Shown piece after piece: positions 45,501 to 57,500 of a stretch of DNA of 64,000 nt (position 1 is its first letter; every line of letters begins with the position of its first letter). The translations under genes and the position numbers were made by a program. Source of the stretch: Neodiprion pinetum. Lineage: Eukaryota; Arthropoda; Insecta; Hymenoptera; Diprionidae. Location of the stretch: positions 7,239,332-7,303,331 of the forward strand of contig NC_060237.1 in NCBI RefSeq assembly GCF_021155775.2, in the 5' to 3' direction. The notes beneath the pieces are model-generated. The model saw nothing but the letters and a program-made list of their open reading frames with translations, did not search any database and was not told the origin of the DNA.

Positions 45501-48500
45501 GCGGTGTTATCCAGGTTAAGTTGAGTCAGACAATTTTACAACGATAGCCAGCGCAACGAACGGTAAACCGCATTTCCGAAGTGGAAAATGCCCGCAGTTT
45601 ACTCCGAGATCAATAATACGGAGGAGGGTTGGTGTAAATAAAGAGAATAAAAAGAAGAAAACAAAAAAAAAAAAGGGCCGAGGGATGACAAAGGGAGGAA
45701 AAAATCAAACGCCGAGCCATTGTCGTTGGCGTATTTCCTCCTTTCATTTTTTCCGCCACCTCCCCCCGCATAGTCTCCGCAATCTCGTTCCCTTCCGCAC
45801 GGCACGCGCGCACGCATGCGAGAAGATGCGGAGCCGTCATCTTCCGATTCTTTCGTACAGACGTGTAACTTTTGCGTGCAACGATCACTGACTTCACACG
45901 AACGTAACGAAGAACGGAAAAGGGTGTTCTCGGACTTACCGGTCGCCGTCGATGTCGTCGGCTGATACGTCGCGCCTCCGGGACCAGCCGGCTGTCCCCC
46001 GGGAGTGGTCGGCGTTCCCCCATGGGAGGTCGGTATTCCGCGATGCGGTTGCGAGTGGGCCGCCGCGGAATGTGCGTGCGAATAGGATTGCGTTAGGGAG
46101 TGAAGTGGCTCGTGGAACACGTACGCCGGGTAACCCTCCGCTCTTTGCTGGAGGCAACTTCCGCCCATCGACCCGCCCAGACTTCCGGACATCGAGCTGC
46201 GGGGATACGGGAATACGAAATGATAAAGGCGTTACAAATTTTCACAATTTCTGTGACTAATTGCCTATTTGTGTTTTTTCTCTTCTTCTTATCAAAAATT
46301 ATTCAAAAGAGACTCGTAATTGTAAAATGAACTTCAAGATGATTTTGTTAAAAATCGGAAACTTTCAATATTCGTTGCAACAAGTTCCGATACAGGTAGC
46401 CGAGGCTGGCTTGAACTGAGTCAAAGAAGAACGACTCGATTTTCTTTTTTCCCCAACCTAACTTGAGGAACTTTAACGATGTTAATATTTTGTGAAAATG
46501 ATCGAATTAATAACACACGAACAACTTTAATTTCCATCGATTCCGTTTCACTCTAGCGGAATCAGAGGTGCGCACGACGGTTGAATTGCGTATAATTCGT
46601 AAAATACTCGTAAGAAAATTGTTGAAAAATATAGAAACCTGTAAGTGTCGGGCATCGTAGCGATCGGTTGGGGTATGGATGAGTACATGGCGTTGAAGCC
46701 GGCGTTGAGGGGGAGTCTCGGGGTTGCGGGGGTGGCTGCGGGTGGCGCGGATCCGTTGATACCACCCCCGTTACCACCGCCGACAACCTGGTCTACCGCC
46801 GCTCTCCTTTGGTTACGAAGTTTCTCTTCCCGTCGCCACTTTGCCCTACGATTGCTGAACCATACCTGCAAGAAAACCCGAAAACGGAACGGTAACGTTA
46901 ATAAATTTTCGATTAATTATAATCTCGTTACACATACGCATACATATACTCTCTGCATGACCGGGCGATCGCATCTTTCGTGCCTGCAGGACAGCCTTGT
47001 AACATATAAAGCATCGTTCAGGTATCGCGTACCGCCATTTTTTTTTATCTTTACGGGACCCTCCCTTTCGCCCATAGTAACTCTACGCAACGTTCCTACG
47101 CTCTCTATACCGAATATACTACCACGTGCTCAATTCCGGTAATTAACAAACGACGTAAACATACATGTGATACAGTGCACTCTCTCGATAGGGGTTTATC
47201 TTTGAAGCAGTAATCTCTCAACACGACTGCTTAGCAAATGCGATGATTCTGTCATTTTTTTTAACCACAGGAACAAACTTATTCTTATTTCAACATACAA
47301 TTTTTCGTGTAAAACGTTTACACGAATAATTATGTACGACAAAAAAAAAAAGAAAAGGAATACGTTGTTAAATAAATTGACACGCAAGTATATTTCCAGG
47401 TTGAAATAAAACGAAATGGGAGTATAACCAATGTAAACAACGTATCCGTGCCTGCACGAGAGGCCGGCTCTAACGAGACCTCAGATTTCTGGAAAATCGC
47501 TTTCCCTCTTGTACTGTTGTGGGCCTATTGAGAGAGTGCGCTGTATGTTATTAGCTAAGATATCGTGCAGCTAGGTAAGTGCGTTACGTTACGTTACGAT
47601 ATAATATCGATGACCGTAGATAGTACACGTATAGACTTGGTGCGTTACGCAATACTCGAACGACGCCTTGTTATACCTGTGAGTGTACATTCGTACCCAA
47701 CCATCATGCCATCCCAATCACATTCACTCTTCGGCCAACCCATTGTCGCCCAAAATCAGCTAGCCGCGGCTAATACGCGGTGTCGATATTTCCAAAACGG
47801 CTGTTATAATTTCCGTCTACTCGGGCTGGGAGCTGTGTCTCACATTTCAAACAATGTTTGAAAGCTATCCAATTTCAGTATGACAAAAATATTTAATTCT
47901 ACTATTTCGTATACCTATAATAATTAAATAGCTTTAACGGATTTCGATTTTCAATGTTCACCGAGTAACGACCTGCTCTTCCAGGTGATATATTTCAACC
48001 GTAACGCGGTTTTTTTTATAAAATCTCGAAAAATCTACGTTGTTGCCGAATAAAATGTGTCGGAACACTGACGCAAACCGATGTACGGAATGTATCGGGG
48101 AAAAAATTTTAAATCTTACACACAAGTTTTATATCCTCCGCTGGATGATACCGATAATGATAATAGTAATAACAATGACGACAATATTAAGACCTTTAGG
48201 CTAAATATCTATACACGTATATATACATAGTATATACGTAACGTAATAACGCGATGGTACGTCTATCATAACCGTGTAAAAGCGGTTGGCGTCCGCTTAC
48301 TTAGAGACACTTAGGTGGGAAAACGCGGGGCAGAGTATTAAAGGGGGGTGATGAAAGAGATGAGAGAGAGAGAAGGAGAGAGAGAGAGAGAGAGTCACGG
48401 AGTCTCGAAATTATAATCGTGTTTATCGGCGCCAAAGCCGGCCATTGCGTGAGAGAAAAGAGAAGAGCCGCGTTCGAACTATAGAGCAAGGGGAGAGATT

Positions 48501-51500
48501 TGTAGGAGATAACGTGCGCGTCGCGAAATCAGTATAACCATGAGATATAGGTGGAAACCAGGCCGAGCAAAGGCCAATCGGAGTAGCGGGTCCCGTGGGA
48601 TGCCAGGCCGGTTGCCATGGTTGCGTCCGAACCCTCTTAGGCTTTGCTCGATTCCTCTCACCGCGAGCCCAAGCCCGAGCCATATCTCCCTCTCCCTCTC
48701 CCTCTTCCTCTCCCTTCGCCGCCCTCGACGCGGCTCGAAGCCGTCCCTCTTTCCCGCCATTCCTCCTCGACGCGAGGAGCATGCCTCCTTTACTCTCTGG
48801 CGCAACTCTCGAGCCTCCTCTCTATCCTTCAGGCTGTGCTGCCTACACTTAGCAAGATCAATAACAGCCAACGAAGCTTGAAAACACGCGTCAACAGGGT
48901 CTTGGCACTGTTTGTTTGTTTGCCCGCCTACCTCCTCCTCCCCCCCTCCCCCCCCCCCCCCCCTTCGCCCTTCTTACTCGCTCTGTGCCGTGTTTGCTCG
49001 CCGCATACAGCGTCGCGATCCTCGTACCCTCCGAGTCTACGTACCCCATAGCATAACCCATAACGCGGACCCTCCGAACCCGGTCGCTGCTTCCATATTA
49101 CCTTCTCCACGCGTCAAACACCGTTTCGAAACCCTTACAGCCTGACCGACGAGACGTGTAAATTATGCCCGAAGGCGCAAGGTACACCGGGCACAGCCAG
49201 CCTGACCTGAGACGTCGCGCATCTTTAACGATTAATTTGGCGATGACCGAGCGACGAATGCTTGCAGCCTACTGTTTCGACTTGAAATTTTTGCACTACT
49301 TGATAAATAAACAGTTTCGAACAATCGCTGTTAAACAATGGCGTTTCCGCTGCTTCCAGATTTTTAAGACCGAAATAAAACGAACCCTTACGCGTACACG
49401 ATTTTGGAGAACGCTTTTGGGTATCGCGCGCAATGTAATTCGGTTGGGCAGGTTTGCGGGTAACCCGCAACTTGAAATCTTCGGTTTCGCAACGCACGCG
49501 AGTCCGGAGTAAAGAGTAAATTTGACAGTGGCGAAATCCTGCGCGTTGATAACAGCGTGCCCCGATGCTGTGCAAGGATCGTATAATCTGCCTTTGCCTA
49601 TAGGGGTGAAAATAACTATTCGCGCGGTGTTCGCTCTGACTTCTCTGCGCTCTCACACACAGCACACACTCACCTGGATACGTGCCTCGGGCAAACCAAT
49701 CTTCTCGGCGAGACGCTCCCGCGCAAAAACGTCCGGGTAATGCGTCCTCTCGAATTCTGAAACGGACGGAAAAATTCGGGATCCTTGAGTGCCGTTTGAA
49801 GAGGTGCGTGAAAATCATTGAAAAAAGAAACGTGGGGTGAAAACGTTGATAGCCAAACTATTGACAGTTGAGTGTGAAAGTTTCAACAACTCTTTGCCAA
49901 GTTCAATATTAAAACTTGAATATGCTGATAGTATCAAGGAAAATATCAGATACATGGTATATACCAACAAAATAAACTCAGGTACGATAATTATGAGAAT
50001 AGGTAGAGGTGAATTTAACAGTACAATTATATAAAATGAATTCTTTTTTTCCCTTGCAAAAAATGTACAACGAAGCGAATGAACGAAGTGAAAGCTTTCA
50101 ATCTTCCCGGTAAACTGTACGCTTGTATAACGATTGGTTCTCAGAGTATTGTTACCTTTTTCAAGACTGTCTATTTGCTCGTTGCTGAAAGATGTCCTGT
50201 TGCGTTGTAGCTTCCTTTTTAACCTTAACCTTAGCTGGGAGTCTTCGTCTCCGGATGAATTGTGCTCCGAGTTACCGTCGGAAGTGCTTTCCTGCTGATG
50301 AGAGAGTAGCGATCCGGTATCTGTGAACAAACCGTGAAGAACCGGTGTTTTCACTTCGTTTCATCGAGTATATAAGAAAAAGATTCCTAAACTATACATA
50401 CCTAACGAAATTTGTGAAAAGAGGATTAACAAGTAGAAAAGAAATTTTTACCCTCGATTCTTGCTACATACGATTTACCGTTGAAACTCTTTTCCGATTA
50501 ACGCACGTGTATAATGTAGATATTTTGACGGTAAATAATTCGGCACCGTTTTAAACGAGATTTCGTCGTTGCAGCATCGACCAACGCACGTATAGGCATT
50601 GCAGGGTAAACCGGACGTTGAAACGCGCGTAATGCGAAAGTCAATAAAACGACACACCCCGCGTACGCCTATACACCTAGTTTTACAGAACGCCTGTACA
50701 CGGGACATGTTTTTGACGGGCAAAGCCGTGTCTATTGTCCATCCACTAGGCGTGCTATACATATACCCATCTAATACAAGTTATACACGTTTTATGCGTA
50801 TTGCCCAAACCTCCGCGGCGTGTATCTCGCGCAGCGAGCATAACGCGCGAAGGCTGACTATGCAAACCGCAAGCTTTTCGCATGGCTCGATTATACCCGT
50901 ACATACGTATACACGATCTCGGAAGGCAATTATAACAGTCCCAATTAAATATGGACAATGTAAAGAACTATTTTACACAGTGTTGTTCTGTTTAACCGAG
51001 ACTTAAATATCAGTCGGCTAAAATTATATTATACACGAAGGAAACTATGACGTGATTGTAAACTGCGAACGTTACTTTATAGATATGTATAATATTGTAT
51101 ATACGAATAATACTAGAGAGCGACGTAAGTATTGTTCGTTGTACAAAATCTGACAGTTTTTTTCACTGTAACCATCGGTAAAATACATTAAGTATTGAAA
51201 AAAAAAAGATACAAAAAATGAATAAAAGTCCAGCGTTAATATACATTATGTGTCGACTGCGCTGTAAGAAGGCTCTCTTTTCTCTCCGCACACAATTTTT
51301 ATTTCACATTTATTTTTCGGCCGACCTCAATCTAAGCGCGTTTCAAGTTTCATCTTTGCTCCTCGAATGTCGCGTCCTATACGCGAGTCAAATCGCATTA
51401 TATAGTCCGTTGGCTGATCGAAATACGTCAAAATTCGAAAAACAAGACATCGAAGGAATGAAAAAGAATAAGGTATACGCAAGATGAACGAGGCGGTATA

Positions 51501-54500
51501 ATAATATATTTAATACGAGGTACTTACAAAACCGTATAAATCAAACCGCCCAAAGTTGCGTACAATTTTTCCGACCGTTTCGTGAAATCCAATTAAAAAT
51601 TTCGAATGACGATTTGACTGACAATTACGATGATTTGCAGTAATAATCAAAGACGACGAGTCTCATTGAGTGCGAAAACTTGAACCGAGTGAAATTATCC
51701 ATAAAATAACCAATGATTGTAACTTAGATTCGCACAAAAATAATTCTGCGACATTGAAATTGTAAACCAAACCTTATACGTCCTGACGATTGCAGCAATA
51801 TTTGTTTGACATCGCGATTTACACCTACCGATTAATATTCTGGATCAATCAGTGTGCGTAAGTAATGTACGTATAATGCTACCGTGTTAAATTTATCACA
51901 CATTTGTCCGACATCTAGTAAATGTTCACAGACGACTGAGTGCTTAACCAACGGATGTAATCCCGAATGATTCTATGTGCAGGAATCTCAGGGGGTGATT
52001 GCACTCATTCCCACACATTTTCATCAGCGGAAACGACGAGCGCCCTATTTGTGTCTGCATGGTATCCACTTTTGGTATCTTGATCTTCAATTAAGGTCCG
52101 CGAATCGATTTTTCTCGTGTATTATAATTACGCCGAAATTAATTGCTGAGTGTTATTTCGTTTCGAATTTTACAAGATTTCAAATCAGGCCTGTAAGGCC
52201 AAAGAATTTGTTTCGATATAAATAGAGAAATCAATTTTAAAAACAAATCATATTATCACCGTCCGCAATTGTTTCACCTGTATTTATGTATATCAATACT
52301 TGAAAAAAAAAACCTTTTTCACGAACGTAAAAACGTTTGACGAAAAACTTGGGGCAACATTTTCGGAAACTGATTACTAACATTCGTTTATACCGTAACA
52401 AAGAATAATTGTAAAATCAGTTAAATACCAAAAATATACCGATAATTTTTGGCACCGGATCCCACCGCCAACGATATTCCGCCAGCAGATAGGCAACCGA
52501 AGTTACATCTTACGCTTAGCAAGGTTACCTCGGACGTAACTTTGGTTGCCTATTGACCGGCGCGTCCGACCTTCACCGCAAAAATTCCCACTATCGTATA
52601 CATATATATATATGACGAATGAATTTGAATAACGCGCTTAATTAAAATAAACGCAGTAACAACAAAAGCATTTTTGCGGTTCCCACTGTCCCCAGATATA
52701 CTTTTTTATTTATATAGTATACGTATGTATTCCGAATGTGTATGGTTATCAAAAAAGCAGGGCGCGGGTTGCTGTTAGATAGACATATTATTGAATTATT
52801 TAGGTGGGCTCGCAGATGACGTAGGTTTGTTGGGGGTTCCTGGACGCACCGTGCCTATACCCGAAGCATATATAGCACATTTATATATATAGATGTACAT
52901 GCCTCTCTTTCCATGTATATGTATATATGTATAGATAAATATAGATATAGAGGCGCCCCCGAGCGCCTGTCAACCCCCGACCCCAGGCAGGCAGGCCCGT
53001 CGCGATTACCTTCCGCCTCCGCGCACCGAACCCTCTTGCAGGGTGGCGCCCCTTTGTCGGATCTGCAGGCCTTTCTGCAGGCCCACGACGTCCCGACGCC
53101 GATCGTCAGCTGCTTACCGCCTAACCGAGCGCCGGCCGCCCCCTGAGCCGACTCCAAAATCATCCCCTCTGGCCGCCCGGCAGGGTGCAGATACGCATCT
53201 ACGCGGTGCAACCGTGTTCCGGTTTACACAGTTTCGGAAAAAGCTATGGGAAATATATCCTCAAAGATTTTCACTGCGCGGGTGACGCACGCGCCGCTTC
53301 ATTATGAGAATTTATTGTGTACCGCGGGGTAATAAAGTGCTTGGAGTGCGGCGGTGTTGCGTCCTGACGATGTCGAATCGGGCTTCGATATGAATTTGCA
53401 ACTGATTTTTTTTATAAAACATATAAAGGAACTCGCACAATAACTTTAAGAATCGTGTATACCTACGCCTAATCGTGGAGAAAATCTTGTTAGAATATTT
53501 AATAATTCCTCTCTTGCAGAGTAATTTTACTTAAAATTATTTCTTTAAACTAGTTGGAAGAATGGAAAAAATAATTTAATTATACCGGTATTGATATCAT
53601 GTTATTTAACGCCAACGATGTAACAATTCAATGGCAAAGACGTGCCTCGAAAACAAATCAATTGCACCAGGTGCTGATACCTATGATTTCTTAAATTAAC
53701 CTTACTCTTTCCGATGCCTGAATTATGGTGATAATTATACATGAGGAATTCTCAATCCTCTGACTGATTGTGCGTAACGATAGAAAGAAAACCGTGCTTA
53801 GTTCCATAAGCGCACCGCGTGAGAGAGATGTGAGATTCTTAGGTATATACCTACACCTATACACACGTTATGCAGTAGGTAATCGAAAAAGATCGCATCT
53901 GGATAAACGATCACCTTCGGAGAGATCCGACCCGCATGACCAACTTTTGGTCATCCTATTTGCAGTTAGTAAGAGAGATGCAGAGACTTGCAAACACACG
54001 GGCCAAGTTATCCCTCGTCGTTATTATTTAGCGGGACAAAAAGCGGTCCAGATTTTAGTTGAACTTCAGAATGCGTGCCTGAATAATTAACGCATACCCA
54101 GCGTATGCCGGAGGTGAAGACGCGCTGAATAGGTTTTTAATTAAAGAATGCGAAATTTTTTTCCGGGGGATTTAAAGCACGGTTTTACGCACGTTTTTTT
54201 ACCTTACGCTTACCGAATTCCGAGCTTTCATCCCCGCTTCGTGCGCACTTGACCGTTACGAAAAGTCTTACTCACCGGTACGTTTTAGCAGGGAATCGTC
54301 CCGTCCGTGGAGCTGACCTCCGGGCAGTAGGGACTGACCGGATCCGGGAGCGGCGGAGGATGGAAGTCCGGGTGCCAGGGGATGATGAGGCGGCGTGGCC
54401 GAGTACCAAGCCGGCGGCCAGCCAGCGGCTTGTCCGTTGAACATTCTCAGCTTGTCGTAAACGCTCTCCGCACCTTGGTGGGCCTGGACCGCCGCCGCTT

Positions 54501-57500
54501 GCTGCTCCTTTTGGGATGCGAGGTTGCGCAGCACCCTGTTGATCGACGAGACCTGCGTCAAAGGCGAAACAAACCTGATCACGACGTGCTTGTAAAATAA
54601 TGTATATTTTCGTCTTTCATTTTTTTTTTAGGACTTTTTTTTCTTTCTCTTAACTCTGATCTCGTTTTATTCACGCCACACTGAGAAGAGAATTTGTATT
54701 CACTGTCGACAAACGTATATTTGGATATGGTGAAACAAATGTTTTGTTATTATTGTCAAATTTCAATCGAGTCAAATAACGATCGATAGAAATTTTTTAA
54801 CTAGTCATATTTGGCTCAACTAAAATTTGATAATAGTACCTAACGAAACCTTTATTGTTCCCACGTACAAATACACGTTTGTACAGTAAATAAACTTTTT
54901 TCACAGTGCAATTTGAAACAGTATTGGAGGAAATCTGAGCCTTGCAAATACGAGTTGAATACCAAGATGCTGGAGAAAAAAAGTTACCGCTTCTAAGAAT
55001 CTTCGAAAAAAATGTTAAAAATTATTTCCGTTAGGTTTTACACGGGAACGACAATAGTTTTCACCTAATTCCACTTTCTCCACAGTGTATTCTACATAGA
55101 AAAGTTATCGAATAAAATGTTTTCGTTAATCTATCCCAAATCCCTACGTGAATAATACGCAACATGTTACGGTTGACTGTCACTATTCAACCAATCGTTT
55201 TAGGGAACTTGTTCTAGTCAACGAAGGTTTGCTTCAGGATTCTAACACGGATACCGACCAATCAAAATTAAGCAAGTCGAATCGCGCGCGCTACGAGCAG
55301 GTCCTTTCAAGAGAACCTCTCGGTACGAACCACGTCTTAATTACAAAGCGGTGAAGGGTTTCGAACGATCGGCGAGTGGCGAGCGTCGCTCACCGTCGAT
55401 CGAGAACGTCAACGAGTACCTGTACAGCCAGCGGTCGATCCGTACGCGTGTGCGTGCGTGCGGAGAGAGTATCGGGAATGATTTGAATCCACAGTACGTA
55501 ATGGCGCCAGGAAGCATCGTCGGGGGTTGCCGGGAAAACGGCGATCGACGAAGAGCCGAAGAGAAAAGAGAGGAAAATCGAGCGAGCTCGACCGCCGCCG
55601 ACATACACAACGCCCGCAGAGCATCCATGCAGACCATTACGCGGACGGCTGGTCACGAATAATTGTACAACACGCTTAACTGGTCCCATTCAGCCCGATT
55701 CCGGCACCGCCGGCAGGGCCGACGCGGGGGTGAAGAGAAGGGAGGAAACCGACGGCAGATCGAGTGGCTGCTAGCGGTAGGAGGACTTTCCATTGCAGAC
55801 TTGTCGAGGAATTGTGCAGCGGCACCGATCGCGTATTACCGCGGTGCGTGCTGCGGGAGACTGGCTGATTGATCGGTCCCGAAGGGAGATAACGACGAGA
55901 GAGCCCCCGATTTCCTCCGAATAACGAAGGAATACACCCGCGCTGCAGTCTTCGTCGAGGAAAGACTCGCAGTCGCAGGAAGAAGGACGCGATTGTTTGC
56001 GCCGCGGTGGGGTTCGTCGCCCCGCGTTTCACGGACTGAAACAGATTGAACGAATTGGCGAGGAGGAGACGCTGCGCAGGTTTGGGACCGAGTGGACAAT
56101 GCGAGGTCCGAGTAATGGACCGATTACCCTGCCCACTGTTGCAGGAGCGGAGGATTTCCCCGGCCGATCGCATTGACGAGACTTTGATTAGGGTCGAGTC
56201 GAGTGGCTGGATCCGATAGACAAGTAGGTACGCTTCGAGCTCCCTCCTCCTTCTGCTGCTGCTCCCTCTCTCATCCCCGGGATACCTACACCCTGCACGT
56301 CGCTGTCCCTCTTCGGGATCCAGGAGCGCGTAATAAACCGCGTGGCGCCCATCAACGTCCGATGCACGTCCCGGGTGTCGAGATTATATTACCTTATAGC
56401 ATGGCGCGCGGAGGTTCAAGTCGGTAAACTGTGCGGAACGTTCGTTGTCGGGAGACTCGGAGAGACCGTTGTGCAATAAACAGTGCCTTTTGTCACGTGG
56501 CCAATGATCGATTCGCCGTGCAGAGAATCGCAGACTCCGAGGGTGATCCTCTTGCCGATGCTCATATCTCGGCAGCTAATTGTAATTCAATAATAACTTT
56601 GCCTATCTTACAGATGACAAGTGATACGTCGAGGATACTCACACTGGGTATGTTGTCGTTGTTGCAGACGCCTTCCTGTAGTAGCCGGTCCCGAATCTCC
56701 CATGCGAAAATGGAGGGGCACTCGCGCTTGTAATCGGCGATCTTATTGACAACTGGCGTAGTGGCCACCCTGGGTTTACTTCCGCCGATAGCCCGCGGCT
56801 TTATTGAACCGGTCTCGTAGTACCTGAAAAATTATTGGAGACATGCACGAATCAGACATTATTTCGGAAGAAAGTTACAAGTAGGATGAACGAGAAAAAT
56901 TTCATTTCTTACGGTAACTAGAAAAATTGAGTAAAACAGGTATCGTTAAAAAAACTGTTTGAATATTGTTGGTAATACGAAAAACGAGGTACACGCAACT
57001 ATTTTACGCCATCGTCGATCCTTTTTTGGTAATTGCAACGCAAAATCAGTTTTGTTCGGTTTAATCTACTTTTTTAGTTAAATAAGGCTTTAACATCAAT
57101 TTATTGTTGCACGAGCATTTAATTTTCGCAACAGTTACGAGAAAATGTAGTAACAGTGGTCGTAATGAGAATGAATAGCAACGGATACTAGACTTTCTGG
57201 TAACAGCAACAAAACTAGTTTTCAGTTTGTACCTAAAACTGTATTTTTCAATTGTGGTAATAAAAATGAAAATAGTCAAGGACTGAGCGGTAACCGGAAG
57301 TAAAAATTTCTCTCAATGCAGCAAGCGTCGCTCGGTCAAGATATCTGACTTATTTTCTTATACTGTATTTAAACCCGACTAAAGGGCATTCAATTTTTTT
57401 TTACTCTCACTGATCTACGTATAGTTGGACAAGCTCGGTATTTAATATCGCGGTGTTAATGCCAAAAGGGCTCATAATTTCGTACGCTCTTTTAGCTTTA

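Larger units (their letters stand above)
39539..45939. other. toy last intron (6.4 kb)
   Basis: Non-coding. Contains the 619 bp palindrome (40744-41362), a CCAACT minisatellite (about 42588-42622), a GC-rich patch (42490-42980) and a CAG repeat (45478-45502). Long overlapping ORFs in the GC-rich patch occur in several frames and are composition artefacts. Confidence 0.6.

Noticed and set aside
55676..56173. 165-codon minus-strand ORF in a toy intron
   Set aside because: GC-rich island with several overlapping long ORFs; no splice sites consistent with toy and no protein family features.
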